From assembly GCF_000334155.1 (NCBI RefSeq), contig NZ_ANNK01000114.1, positions 1 to 36,091 on the forward strand: a DNA stretch of 36,091 nt, written 5' to 3'. The translations under genes and the position numbers were made by a program. The notes below the pieces were generated by a model. The model had not been told where the DNA came from and ran no database searches. It was given only the letters and a program-made list of their open reading frames with translations. Position 1 is the stretch's first letter; every line of letters begins with the position of its first letter. Below, piece by piece: positions 26,307 to 34,880 of this stretch. The DNA comes from Halalkalibacterium ligniniphilum. GTDB lineage: Bacteria > Bacillota > Bacilli > Bacillales > Bacillaceae_D.

Positions 26307-27428
26307 TTAGTGTGTATAGGCGCCGACATTTTCTTGGTTGATATCACCATGGAGAGCGGCGTTGAGACCGGCTGCAAGCACATTGGCCATATCTTCAATA
26401 AATACGTCAACTTCTTTCGGTGTTACCATGAGATTGTGACCGAGTGGCGATAACACTTCTTGGATGAGCTGGCGTTTTTCTTCTTCTGGTAGTGTGCCTA
26501 CCATTCCTAACACCGTCTTTCGTTGCGCTTCTTCTGGCATATCTTCGCCAGTCAAAACACGTCGCTCGCCAAATGTCATGCCAGCTGGTGTTAACGCACG
26601 TGACGGCTTCTTTCCTTCTTTTATTTCACGCCCAAAATGTTTAAGGACATAGTCGATTGTATCACTTGTAATCGAAACCGCGTCTACGACTGTCGGAATA
26701 CCAATTGCGATTACAGGTATGCCAAGGGTCTCTTTGCTCAATTCCTTTCGTTTATTGCCAACGCCACTACCTGGGTGAATGCCTGTATCAGAAATTTGAA
26801 TCGTTGCGTTTACTCTCTCGATCGAACGAGAAGCAAGAGCATCAATCGCAATCACAAAATCAGGCTTTGCCTTCTCAATAATCCCTAAAATGACATCACT
26901 CGTCTCAATACCTGTTAAGCCCATGACACCTGGTGCAATTGCACTGACCGAGCGAAAGCCTTCTTGAACTTGCTCTGGAGCAAGCTGAAAAAGGTGTCTA
27001 GTTACTAGGAGATTTTCTACTGTTATCGGTCCTAATGCATCAGGGGTGACATTCCAATTCCCAAGACCAACAACAAGGCAGCTACTTTCTTGTTGAATGC
27101 CTAATTCATTTAAGAATTGAAAAAATTCGTTCGCAAATACCCGTTCTATTTTTTCTTGAAGCTCTGTGTCTTTTTTGCGAATTCCTTGTGCTTCAAACGT
27201 TAAATAATTCCCTGCTTTTTTTCCAACGCGTGTGGCACCTTCTTCACTGATCACCACCTTTGTAATTTTAACACCTTCAACCTCTTTATCCTTTACTGTC
27301 ACACCTTGAACGGTTTCAACTGGTTGTTCAGGATTCTTCTTATTCTCTTCTTCAATTGCCAAATCACGAGCTTCTATCGCTAAGTCCGTTCGAATCGCGT
27401 ATTTCTCCACATTTAATTCTTGCTCCAT
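26307..27428 (-). CDS. gpr: Spore germination protease GPR
   Basis: 373 aa, full length for this aspartate-type protease. The N-terminus reads YAIRTD then LAIEARD: cleavage between Asp15 and Leu16 would match zymogen autoprocessing in B. megaterium, where the site mimics that of its substrates. [16 protein letters not shown] (about 120-135) and [14 protein letters not shown] are conserved. GPR is made in the forespore and degrades small acid-soluble spore proteins at germination. The start has AGGAG nine bases upstream. It stands opposite rpsT, the order seen in B. subtilis. Confidence 0.97.
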   Translation of the reverse strand: MEQELNVEKYAIRTDLAIEARDLAIEEENKKNPEQPVETVQGVTVKDKEVEGVKITKVVISEEGATRVGKKAGNYLTFEAQGIRKKDTELQEKIERVFANEFFQFLNELGIQQESSCLVVGLGNWNVTPDALGPITVENLLVTRHLFQLAPEQVQEGFRSVSAIAPGVMGLTGIETSDVILGIIEKAKPDFVIAIDALASRSIERVNATIQISDTGIHPGSGVGNKRKELSKETLGIPVIAIGIPTVVDAVSITSDTIDYVLKHFGREIKEGKKPSRALTPAGMTFGERRVLTGEDMPEEAQRKTVLGMVGTLPEEEKRQLIQEVLSPLGHNLMVTPKEVDVFIEDMANVLAAGLNAALHGDINQENVGAYTH

Positions 27429-27658
27429 CCTGCCACACTCCTCGTCACAATGCTATATGACAATTAGCGTCTCCAACCGTGGCTGTTTTCATTCTTCTAT
27501 TGCATTTATCTGCCGTTTTTGATAGAATGCAGATTGTTGTCATGATGATGCGTGAGTATCATCTTTCCCTTGCTTATAAAGGAAACGGAAACCGAACGCA
27601 CCCTGTGACGAGCGGTTAACAAAAAGATGACCATGGTTGTTTTCGGGAGGTGAAAGGA

Positions 27659-27925
27659 ATGCCAAATATTAAATCAGCGATTAAACGTGTAACTACGAAT
27701 GAAAAGCGTCGTGCGATTAATGCTTCTGCTAAATCAGCTCTTCGTACAGCGATTAAAAACTTTGAAACGTCTGTTGAAAATAAAGATGTTGAAACTGCTA
27801 AAGCAGCGTTTGTTGAAGCAGCAAAGAAGCTGGATAAAGCTGCTAACAAAGGACTTATCCATAAAAATGCAGCATCTCGTCAAAAGTCTCGTTTAGCGAA
27901 ATTACTTAACGAAGTGTCTGCATAA
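27659..27925 (+). CDS. rpsT: 30S ribosomal protein S20
   Basis: 88 aa, basic and alanine-rich, starting [11 protein letters not shown] and containing the RTAIKNFE and [12 protein letters not shown] blocks of S20, which binds 16S rRNA early in assembly. The frame opens at GTG 27650, but GGGAGGTGA before ATG 27659 sets the start. It runs opposite to its neighbours and ends in a two-way terminator. Confidence 0.98.
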   Translation: MPNIKSAIKRVTTNEKRRAINASAKSALRTAIKNFETSVENKDVETAKAAFVEAAKKLDKAANKGLIHKNAASRQKSRLAKLLNEVSA

Positions 27926-27927
27926 TT

Positions 27928-27955
27928 AAAAAACGACTCATCTGAGTCGTTTTTT
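27928..27955. terminator. Bidirectional terminator between rpsT and holA
   Basis: Thirteen-base complementary arms (27928-27940 and 27943-27955) with A-run and T-run ends, so it works in both directions for these convergent genes. Confidence 0.9.
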
Positions 27956-27967
27956 AATTCTTTTAGA

Positions 27968-29023
27968 TCATCCCTTTCGAAGAGCTCCCTTTTCTTCTCT
28001 TATTACATCCACAATCGTTAAAAGTAGCAATTCAACCGCTAATGTTTTCTCATTTGCACCGCTTTTGATTAAATAATCTGTGTCTGCAGTCCTCTCCAGT
28101 AATTTTAAAAGAATGTGTTCAGAGAACTGATTTGTTTGCTGAATAGCCAGCTTAACAACATAGGGGTGAAGCTTCAGCTGACTAGCCATTTGCTTTGGCG
28201 CATATCCACGTCTGCTTAGTTCCTTTACCTGGTATAAAATACGAAATTGTCTTCCTAAAAGAGCTAGAAGCTTCAAAGGGTCTTCTTTTTGTTTAAGTAG
28301 ATCATGGTAAATATAAAGCGCTTCTTGAATGCTCCCTTTTACGGCATGATCGATTAAGGAAAAAACATCTTGATCTAACGTACGTGAAACAAGCTTGTCT
28401 ACAACCTGTTCATCAATCGTTCCTCTTTCTCCAACATAGAGAGCCATTTTTTCAAGCTCTGAGGCTAGAAGCATCAATCGATTGTCGAGAAGCTGGATCA
28501 AGCGTTCCTTTCCTGTCTCAGTTAATTCCACTTTTCGCTCTTGCGCTTGCAGTGTTAACCACCTTGCCGTCTCTTTCTCATCAAAAGGAAAGGCTTCAAC
28601 AACAGCTGCAAGCTTTTTTAACTGTTTGGTCAATTTTTTTCGTTCATCCAATTTTTCATATGGGGCAATCATCACCAAGACCGTTTCTGGCACTGGGTTT
28701 TCTAAGTATTGTTCAAGCTTTTTTAAGTCATGGTCAATTTTACTTTCATGACGTTGGCTCGAAACAATGTAAACGTCTTTAAGTAGAATGACTCGTTTGG
28801 CACCAAAAAACGGTATTGTTTCTGCTTCCTCTACGATCAGCTCAACAGATGTTTCCGTCAAGCTGTACACCGAAAGGTTCATATCCATTTCATCTTTTGT
28901 TAACGTTCGAGTCAATATGTTTTGAATTATGTCCTCAATTAAAAAAGATTCAGTTCCATATAAGAAATAAACAGGCGCAATTTGCCCTGCCGTGATTTCT
29001 TTCTTCCTTGCAAGATAACTCAT
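27968..29023 (-). CDS. holA: DNA polymerase III delta subunit
   Basis: 351 aa, matching B. subtilis YqeN. It starts with the delta-type N-terminus (PVYFLYGTESFLIEDII), has the weak AAA+ fold with TIPFFGAKRVILLKDV, and the C-terminal collar domain (LLALLGRQFRILYQVKELSRRG). Delta opens the beta clamp in the clamp loader. Its ATG overlaps the stop of a small upstream frame (ATGA). The GAGG immediately before the start is too close, which makes translational coupling or an upstream AAGGAAG site more likely. Confidence 0.94.
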   Translation of the reverse strand: MSYLARKKEITAGQIAPVYFLYGTESFLIEDIIQNILTRTLTKDEMDMNLSVYSLTETSVELIVEEAETIPFFGAKRVILLKDVYIVSSQRHESKIDHDLKKLEQYLENPVPETVLVMIAPYEKLDERKKLTKQLKKLAAVVEAFPFDEKETARWLTLQAQERKVELTETGKERLIQLLDNRLMLLASELEKMALYVGERGTIDEQVVDKLVSRTLDQDVFSLIDHAVKGSIQEALYIYHDLLKQKEDPLKLLALLGRQFRILYQVKELSRRGYAPKQMASQLKLHPYVVKLAIQQTNQFSEHILLKLLERTADTDYLIKSGANEKTLAVELLLLTIVDVIREEKGALRKG

Positions 29024-29217
29024 ATCCTCTTCACTTCCTTAGCAACAAGACGAGCAATAATTTCCTCATAATAGGGAAAACTAACAATGAGGCGGTTATG
29101 ATTTTGCTCTACCCTTAAGCTTAGATGGTTTTCTTGTTGCTGACAAGTAGGGATATGAAAAGGGGGAATGAGCTTGCAAGAAGGATTCCCCCATTTATGA
29201 TAAACGTCATGAAGCAA
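29020..29217 (-). CDS. Possible small gene, 65 aa, coupled to holA
   Basis: I do not recognise this protein. The frame starts at TTG 29217 with no well-spaced ribosome site and is open for 17 more codons upstream without a start. The C-terminal half (LRVEQNHNRLIVSFPYYEEIIARLVAKEVKRI in two pieces: residues 34-48 and 49-65) looks protein-like, and its TGA overlaps the holA ATG. Against it, two strong hairpins cover its first half. It may be a short conserved gene, the remnant of a longer one, or chance in a structured leader. Confidence 0.35.
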   Translation of the reverse strand: MLHDVYHKWGNPSCKLIPPFHIPTCQQQENHLSLRVEQNHNRLIVSFPYYEEIIARLVAKEVKRI

Positions 29218-29308
29218 GGACCTCGAGACATCCTGTTCATGACGGTAATCATGACCGCCTTGTAGTTGTTAGGATATCCTATGCAGAGGGAAACTATAGG
29301 TGACAACT
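29162..29308 (-). other. Hairpin-rich candidate leader before holA
   Basis: Three hairpins follow each other in the minus-strand RNA: AGTTGT/ACAACT with inner CCTAT/ATAGG (29264-29308), GTCATGAA..AGGA/TCCT..TTCATGAC (29206-29243), and GGGGGAAT/ATTCCCCC (29162-29192) followed by TTTT, which looks like a terminator. The order suggests an attenuator-type leader, but no known family is recognised. Confidence 0.45.
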
Positions 29309-29348
29309 CTTAACAATCGTGGGAAAGACAATAGCGAGAAGTTGCAAA

Positions 29349-29377
29349 TTTATGAACAGTTTTTTGTTTTTCGTCAA
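29349..29377 (-). promoter_or_regulatory. Possible SigmaA promoter of holA
   Basis: TTGACG (29372-29377), 17-base spacer, CATAAA (29349-29354) on the minus strand. The leader to holA would be about 320 bases. Confidence 0.42.
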
Positions 29378-29449
29378 CACCCTACAAACGTTATAGATTT
29401 TTCTAAGCTCTTCCCGTATACTAAAGGGTGAATGAAGGAGGGAAACAAG

Positions 29450-29587
29450 ATGAACGAATTTGAAAAAGACGTACAATATAAAAACAATGACTTAATTGAC
29501 TCTGTACTAGGTTTTGTTGTTCCTTTCGGCTTCTTTGCACTTCTTTTTACGATTGCATCACTTGTTGACGTTTTCAGCCAATTTTAA
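29450..29587 (+). CDS. yqzM: YqzM family small membrane protein
   Basis: 45 aa, with a polar N-terminus (MNEFEKDVQYKNNDLIDSV) and one membrane segment (about 20-41). Its sequence type and its position, opposite to and between comEC and holA, match B. subtilis YqzM. Its function is unknown. A strong GGAGGG site (29437-29442) lies seven bases before ATG 29450. TATACTA at about 29417-29423 could be a -10 box, possibly of a sporulation sigma factor, but I see no clear -35. It ends before a two-way terminator. Confidence 0.85.
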   Translation: MNEFEKDVQYKNNDLIDSVLGFVVPFGFFALLFTIASLVDVFSQF

Positions 29588-29633
29588 GCCGCAAACCGAA
29601 AACGTCTCATTAGAAGAAAGGTACTTCCCATCG

Positions 29634-29676
29634 GTTCAAAAAAGGATGAAGTTCTAGACTACATCCTTTTTTGAAC
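29634..29676. terminator. Bidirectional terminator between yqzM and comEC
   Basis: Perfect 15-base arms GTTCAAAAAAGGATG (29634-29648) and complement (29662-29676), with T-rich distal arms in both directions. Confidence 0.85.
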
Positions 29677-29696
29677 GCAAAGAAAGGATAAAACTT

Positions 29697-29826
29697 TAAA
29701 GCTGTCTAGCGTAAGCTCCTAGCTGCTCAAGGTTGCTTCAGTCTGTCAATAGTTTCCAAAAATCTGGAAGCACTCTAACAGGCACCAACACTTGTCGCGG
29801 CTTACTAAGGTGCTTGCGCTTTTCTT
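29697..29826 (+). repeat. Imperfect palindromic repeat after comEC
   Basis: AGCGTAAGC (29708-29716) pairs with GCTTGCGCT (29812-29820), which is followed by TTTCTT on the plus strand. The AAAGCTGTCTAGC start and GCTTGCGCTTTTCTT end resemble short intergenic repeats that I recall from Bacillaceae genomes; copy number cannot be checked here. It fills the space between the yqzM terminator and the comEC stop. Confidence 0.55.
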
Positions 29827-29845
29827 ATGTTGCAATAGCATTCAT

Positions 29846-32152
29846 TCACGGACGTTGAATGCTGATCTTACCATTTCGAACACTAAGCCTTGCTGCTCCT
29901 TCTACATCTGTACGAATAACGGTAACGCGGCGTGCTTCGAGCTTTTCAATTACTTCTGGATGTGGATGACCGTAGCGGTTTGAACGACCAGCAGAAATTA
30001 ACGCAACAGAAGGAGACACTTGCTCAAGAAAAGCCTCAGTCGTAGACGTTCTACTTCCGTGGTGTCCAACTTTTAGAATATCTGCTTGAAGATTCGGATA
30101 TTGTGCAAGAAGCTGCGCCTCTCCTTCTTCTTCAAGGTCCCCCATAAACAACCAGCGCTTTTCACCCATCCTTGCATATAATACGATGGAACGAGCATTC
30201 AAATTGACTTCGTTTCCAGTTGCAGGTGAGAGAATCAGAAAATGATTTTTGCCAACAGCCCACGAGTCTTCATTCTCAATCATTTGAATGGTAGCTCCCT
30301 CCCGATGGAGAGTTTGTAATATGATTTGCTCCATCTCCCCTTCTACAGGGCCTTTGCTATAGAGAACTTCCTTTACTTTAAGCTCTTCTGCAAGTGCTTT
30401 GGCACCGCCAATATGATCATAATCACCATGGGTAAGAATCAATCGGTCGACGACGCGAATCCCCTTCGCTTTCAAGTATGGGACGACAATATTTCTACCC
30501 ACTTCAAATGGCTTTCTTCGCTCGCGCCAAGCTTCATCATGAAAGGAAATCGTTCCACCAGTGTCAATGACATAGACCTGCTGACGATAGGGTAATTCAA
30601 TGATAATGCTTTCCCCTTGTCCTACTTCAAGCATTGTCACTTTAACGCTTGAATGTACATAGGGAGAAAGAAAGTGAATGCTTAAGAGAACACTAAGGAA
30701 ATATAGCGGTCTGCGATACCACCCACGATTTCCAGTCTCCCAACAACTAAATCCATAAACGACACCCACATAAAGGAAAACAACAAGTGTCGCTGAAGGT
30801 TTTCCCACAACGACTGTGGTCAAAGGCCATGATTTCATTGTCAAAAACCAAGAGTGAATGTAAGGAATCGCGAAATCCATAAATAAAAGAGGAAGCTTCA
30901 CGAGCATGGGGTGGAAAAAATGAAAGATGAAGACCATAAAGCTTAACGGCAATACCACAAAGGTGATAAAAGGAATATACAACACATTTAAAGGAAGACT
31001 AAGCAACGGGAGCTCATAAAAATGGTAAAGTATAAGGGGAATGGTACTGATTTGTGCGACCATAGTAACGAGAATAAGTTGATTAAAGGGATTGACGTAC
31101 TGCTTAAAAAGCTGTGAGGCTGATAAAATCAATGCAAACGATGTCAAAAACGAAAGCTGAAAACCCAGTTGAAAGAGTGCAAAGGGCTGGATGAGGATAT
31201 AAATAAAGAAAACAATACTAATGGAGGTGAGGGGGTGCAACCGAATTTTCAAACGCATCGCTAGAAGAACAACCATTGCCATAAAGGAAGCACGAATGAC
31301 AGGCGGTGCCGATCCGGCCATAATCATATAAAAAGGTAATGTTACAAGAAGGACCTCCATCGTCCTTTCTTTTGATAAACCGATTCGAATGAGTAAATAA
31401 TAGCTAGCTGCCACAACCATGCCGACATGAAGACCAGAAACTGCAAGAAGGTGAATAATCCCTAAATCTTGATAAGCATCTAACACATCCGGGCTCATGC
31501 CCTTTCGTTCTCCAAACACAAGTGCAATAACAATGCCATACACTTCATCATTAAGCTGGGATTTTAACGCATGGATTTGTGCCTGTCTCCATTTTTGTAG
31601 CTTTGTCCATAGGCTTCCTGAAGCCTCCTGACACCTCCAGTTTTCCATTGTTGCAGCAAAAACCCAATGAATCGACTGTTCATATAAGTAACGCTGGTAG
31701 TCAAACTGATAAAAATTTGAGGGAGTTGCCGGCTTTTCGAATGAGCCTGCAAACGTACAAAGCATACCTGGGTGAACCTTATACAATCGTTCTTTCATTT
31801 CAAATGTTGGAATGAAAGAATGAAGCTGAACCACTTCTCCTTCGTTTGTTTTTACCTGTACAGAAAAACGATCTCCATCAACCGTTGGAATCGTATGAAT
31901 GACACCAGTAAGCTGTGAATGCTCCCCTGAAAGAATCGATTGATTTCTTTCATCGGTCCATAGTCCATAAAAATAAAAGAAGCTAAATAAAAGAGCAAGG
32001 TACAAGAGAAGTGGTTTCCTAGTCTGCCGATTTTTGAACCCGATAAGTAGCATCATCATAAGGAGGGAAAAGAGGAAAATGCTCGGTCCTTGTAGAGAAA
32101 AAGAAAGACCAAGCATCGCACTTATAACAGAAATGGGAACGTAACGATGCAA
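29846..32152 (-). CDS. comEC: DNA uptake channel protein ComEC
   Basis: 768 aa. Two or three N-terminal membrane segments are followed by an extracellular OB-like domain (about 60-170), the multi-spanning Competence domain (VFGERKGMSPDVLDAYQDLGIIHLLAVSGLH in pieces around 215-245) and a C-terminal metallo-beta-lactamase domain with LTHGDYDHIGG. It carries single-stranded DNA across the membrane during transformation. The start codon is TTG 32152, seven bases after AAGGAGG. The gene is intact, with full family length, so DNA uptake is plausible. Confidence 0.97.
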   Translation of the reverse strand: MHRYVPISVISAMLGLSFSLQGPSIFLFSLLMMMLLIGFKNRQTRKPLLLYLALLFSFFYFYGLWTDERNQSILSGEHSQLTGVIHTIPTVDGDRFSVQVKTNEGEVVQLHSFIPTFEMKERLYKVHPGMLCTFAGSFEKPATPSNFYQFDYQRYLYEQSIHWVFAATMENWRCQEASGSLWTKLQKWRQAQIHALKSQLNDEVYGIVIALVFGERKGMSPDVLDAYQDLGIIHLLAVSGLHVGMVVAASYYLLIRIGLSKERTMEVLLVTLPFYMIMAGSAPPVIRASFMAMVVLLAMRLKIRLHPLTSISIVFFIYILIQPFALFQLGFQLSFLTSFALILSASQLFKQYVNPFNQLILVTMVAQISTIPLILYHFYELPLLSLPLNVLYIPFITFVVLPLSFMVFIFHFFHPMLVKLPLLFMDFAIPYIHSWFLTMKSWPLTTVVVGKPSATLVVFLYVGVVYGFSCWETGNRGWYRRPLYFLSVLLSIHFLSPYVHSSVKVTMLEVGQGESIIIELPYRQQVYVIDTGGTISFHDEAWRERRKPFEVGRNIVVPYLKAKGIRVVDRLILTHGDYDHIGGAKALAEELKVKEVLYSKGPVEGEMEQIILQTLHREGATIQMIENEDSWAVGKNHFLILSPATGNEVNLNARSIVLYARMGEKRWLFMGDLEEEGEAQLLAQYPNLQADILKVGHHGSRTSTTEAFLEQVSPSVALISAGRSNRYGHPHPEVIEKLEARRVTVIRTDVEGAARLSVRNGKISIQRP

Positions 32153-32167
32153 ACCGCAGCCTCCTTA

Positions 32168-32734
32168 TTATGAGGATGTATACAATTGATTCGCACGATC
32201 ATGAAGCTTACGTAGCTCTTCTTTTTCATGCCCTGCTTTTCCAAGCTTATCAAGCAATTCTGCTGTAAATTGCAGCTTTTCCTGATTGTTTCGGTCTAGA
32301 ATCATTTCCTCTAACTCAACCTGTATGACCTCTACACCTGCTTCGTTAAAAAGCTCTTCTGAATATGGGTGATTTTTATAATCACTAGCATAATACACCT
32401 TTTTTATCCCGCTTTGAATGATTGCTTTCGTGCAATGGACACACGGAAAATGAGTCACATACATTTCTGCATTCTCCGTCGGAACACCAAACTTTGCACA
32501 CTGAAGTAATGCATTAACTTCTGCATGAATCGTTCGAATACAGTGACCTTCTACTACATAACATCCATCATCAATGCAATGGGCCCCGCCTGAAATTGAA
32601 CCATTGTAGCCACCTGCAATAATTCGTTTATCTCGAACAATGGTTGCACCAACCATTAAGCGTGTACACGTACTGCGAAGTGCTAATAAATGACTTTGTG
32701 CCATAAAATATTGATCCCAAGAAATACGTTCCAA
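32168..32734 (-). CDS. comEB: dCMP deaminase ComEB
   Basis: 188 aa from the chosen start. The zinc deaminase motif is H70-A-E72 with C98-V-H-C101 (PCVHC). It converts dCMP to dUMP, which feeds dTMP synthesis; its link to competence is only by position. GTG 32743 touches the GGGAG site, while TTG 32734 sits eight bases after it and gives a protein starting MERISWDQYFMAQ, as in B. subtilis. It lies between comEA and comEC. Confidence 0.96.
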   Translation of the reverse strand: MERISWDQYFMAQSHLLALRSTCTRLMVGATIVRDKRIIAGGYNGSISGGAHCIDDGCYVVEGHCIRTIHAEVNALLQCAKFGVPTENAEMYVTHFPCVHCTKAIIQSGIKKVYYASDYKNHPYSEELFNEAGVEVIQVELEEMILDRNNQEKLQFTAELLDKLGKAGHEKEELRKLHDRANQLYTSS

Positions 32735-32818
32735 TCTATTCACTCCCTACTCGAACATTCTCTCTGTTAGTTTAGAGATGCGCACCGCTTTCGTCAATCT
32801 TCCTTTCCATCTTTCGCT

Positions 32819-33436
32819 TTACTGAAGACTCACAAGCTCACGAAGCTGCTCCATTGACTTTGCCCCAATACCAGAAACCTGTGTCAACTCTTCAATCGCT
32901 TCAAACGGACCGTTCTCTTCACGAAAGGTAACGATGGCCATTGCTTTTGCTGGACCAATCCCTGGTAATTGCTGAAGCTCCTCAACACTTGCACGATTAA
33001 TTGAAACCTTTCCATCCTGCTCGATGCGACTTGCTTCATAATCTTGTATGAACTCTTCCTCTCCTTCGTATGGAACATAAATGACCATTTCATCAAAGAG
33101 CCGAGCAGCAAAATTCAACTGTCTCTCGTCAGCTCCCTCCCTCATGCCACCTGCTTCCTGAATCAAATCGACTAAGCGGCTCCCTTCCTTCATCTCATAA
33201 ACACCAGGTCGCTCTACAGCTCCTTTCAGATCAACAACAATGAACTTCCTGACCTCCTCTTCTATCGTCTCAGCCTCATTTTCCATCCCCCCTGTTACTA
33301 ACCATTCCAACTCTCCATCTGCCACTTCTTCATGTTCAATGTTGCCAAAAGCTAGGAAGAGAATTACACTTACTAGTAGAACAATGATTCCAGAGCTACC
33401 GACAAGAATTTGTTCACGCTTCGATAATTTCAACAT
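32819..33436 (-). CDS. comEA: DNA receptor ComEA
   Basis: 205 aa. One membrane segment (about 10-30), an SLBB-type domain (FIVVDLKGAVERPGVYEM to about residue 125), a linker, and a C-terminal helix-hairpin-helix DNA-binding domain (INRASVEELQQLPGIGPAKA and QVSGIGAKSMEQL). ComEA binds double-stranded DNA at the cell surface and passes it to ComEC. The frame extends to 33547 inside the opposite gene, but AGAGGTG before ATG 33436 gives the real start. Only 41 bases separate it from the divergent gene. Confidence 0.96.
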   Translation of the reverse strand: MLKLSKREQILVGSSGIIVLLVSVILFLAFGNIEHEEVADGELEWLVTGGMENEAETIEEEVRKFIVVDLKGAVERPGVYEMKEGSRLVDLIQEAGGMREGADERQLNFAARLFDEMVIYVPYEGEEEFIQDYEASRIEQDGKVSINRASVEELQQLPGIGPAKAMAIVTFREENGPFEAIEELTQVSGIGAKSMEQLRELVSLQ

Positions 33437-33477
33437 CAACACCTCTGTATCTAGAATTTGAAAGGAGAAACAACCAT

Positions 33478-33738
33478 ATGAGTGTACATCTGCAAATTGC
33501 GGAACAAGTGAAGAATCACCGAAAGGCGCAAGCCGACTTTCTAGCATTCGACAAGCAAAGAGAATTAGCTATTGTGGAAACGTTGGCTCAAGCAAAGCAA
33601 GGTAAATCCTTCTCTGTTCAGAAAATAAACCACATTACAAAACAAATGAACGATATAGCAAAACGTTTTCAATTTCCTACTCGGAAAGAAGTAACAACAG
33701 CAATGGTTATTGATTATTTAAATAAACAAGGTAAATAA
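33478..33738 (+). CDS. YpbS-like DUF2533 family protein
   Basis: 86 aa, helical and charged, without membrane segment. Blocks such as FLAFDKQRELAI, FSVQKINHITKQMNDIAK and FPTRKEVTTAMVIDYL resemble the YpbS/DUF2533 family; function unknown. The start has AAAGGAGAAA. It lies divergent from comEA and ahead of comER, a place that is empty in B. subtilis. It has its own terminator. Confidence 0.72.
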   Translation: MSVHLQIAEQVKNHRKAQADFLAFDKQRELAIVETLAQAKQGKSFSVQKINHITKQMNDIAKRFQFPTRKEVTTAMVIDYLNKQGK

Positions 33739-33760
33739 GGGGCATATTGCTCCTTTTTTT
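33737..33760 (+). terminator. Intrinsic terminator of the YpbS-like gene
   Basis: Eight-base arms 33737-33744 and 33748-33755 (one G-U pair) with an overlapping T-run (33754-33761). It overlaps the stop codon. Confidence 0.75.
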
Positions 33761-33829
33761 TCATATACTCTGTGATAAAGCCCCATCGTACGCACATGTT
33801 GATGGATGGAGCAGGAAGGAGGGAGCGTT

Positions 33830-34660
33830 GTGAAGGTTGGCATTATCGGAACAGGAAGCATGGGGACGATTTTAATCGAATCGTTCCTAGAATCAGGGGT
33901 AATTTCAGCTGAAAAGCTTCTTGTGGCAAACCGTACGCACGCAAAAGCTGAGGCACTCGCACGTCGCTTTCCGAAGCTTCAAGTGGCTATGAATGCCACA
34001 GAGGTTGTAAAAGAAACCGATTGTTTTTTTCTTTGCGTAAAGCCTCCACAATTTTTGGAAGTATTAACCAAAATTAACCGTCATTGCACAGCAAACAAAC
34101 TGTTAGTCTCCATAACAAGTCCTATCTCTGTTACAAAACTAGAAGAAATGGTTGATTGCAAAGTGGCAAGAGCCATACCGAGTATTTTAAATAGAGCTCA
34201 TACAGGACCTTCATTATTAAGCTTCGGTACACGCTGTTCTCAAAAGGAAAAGGAACTTCTGTATTCATTAATGGGAGCTATTTCTAATCCTCTTATAATT
34301 GAAGAAAACATTACAAGAGTTGCTTCGGATATTGTTAGCTGTGGGCCTGCATTTTTCAGCTATATTATGCAACGATTCATCGAAGCTGCAGAAAGACAGA
34401 CACAGATATCCAAGGAGGATGCAACTAGACTAGCAACGGATATGCTGATTGGCATGGGCAGACTACTAGAAAAAGAGGTTTATTCACTACCTACACTACA
34501 AAAAAGGGTATGTGTACCTGGAGGCATTACAGGAGAAGGAATCAAGGTGTTAGAAGAGGAAATCGGGTCAATGTTTGATCATTTATTCCAACAAACCCAT
34601 TTAAAATACGATGAAGAAAAGGAAAAAATCCTTGCACAACTATCGAACAAACCAACATAG
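33830..34660 (+). CDS. comER: ComER, pyrroline-5-carboxylate-reductase-like protein
   Basis: 276 aa. The Rossmann motif GIIGTGSMG stands at the N-terminus, and the C-terminal P5CR-like domain has SDIVSCGPAFFSYIMQRFIEAA and VCVPGGITGEGI. It belongs to the ProC family, but its place next to comEA identifies it as ComER, whose homologue influences sporulation and biofilm formation in B. cereus. Catalysis as a proline enzyme is unproven. The frame opens at ATG 33806, but AAGGAGGGAG (33816-33825) directs initiation at GTG 33830. Confidence 0.92.
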   Translation: MKVGIIGTGSMGTILIESFLESGVISAEKLLVANRTHAKAEALARRFPKLQVAMNATEVVKETDCFFLCVKPPQFLEVLTKINRHCTANKLLVSITSPISVTKLEEMVDCKVARAIPSILNRAHTGPSLLSFGTRCSQKEKELLYSLMGAISNPLIIEENITRVASDIVSCGPAFFSYIMQRFIEAAERQTQISKEDATRLATDMLIGMGRLLEKEVYSLPTLQKRVCVPGGITGEGIKVLEEEIGSMFDHLFQQTHLKYDEEKEKILAQLSNKPT

Positions 34661-34755
34661 TAACAATTTGTAAGCTGTGTGAGCAAGAGCAATGGCTTTT
34701 TGTTCTTCTTCTGTACCTCAGTTTTAGGCTTCTTACACAAAGACTAGCATGAGCG

Positions 34756-34829
34756 GCTCACTTTTCCCACTGATGAAATTGAGTCCGTCAGATCCTTGTG
34801 TGAACCATTTCAATGAAGGCAAAGTGAGC
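34756..34829. repeat. Inverted repeat after comER
   Basis: GCTCACTTT (34756-34764) and AAAGTGAGC (34821-34829) pair perfectly, and TGAAAT/ATTTCA pairs inside (34773-34778 and 34807-34812). It has no T-run. The stretch 34661-34750 shows no gene. Confidence 0.5.
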
Positions 34830-34880
34830 GGAAGTGCTTTAATGATTCATCAACTTGAACTGAAGATCCGTCTCCTTTTC

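Noticed and set aside
29121-29306. 61-aa hydrophobic frame before holA
   Set aside because: It overlaps the hairpin region and the other small frame, has no ribosome site and resembles nothing I know.
29220-29445. T-box riboswitch before holA
   Set aside because: There is no T-box bulge motif and no specifier-loop pattern, and holA is not a typical target.
33437-33547. N-terminal extension of ComEA by 37 residues
   Set aside because: It runs antisense into the start of the divergent gene, and ATG 33436 has a proper ribosome site and gives the normal length.
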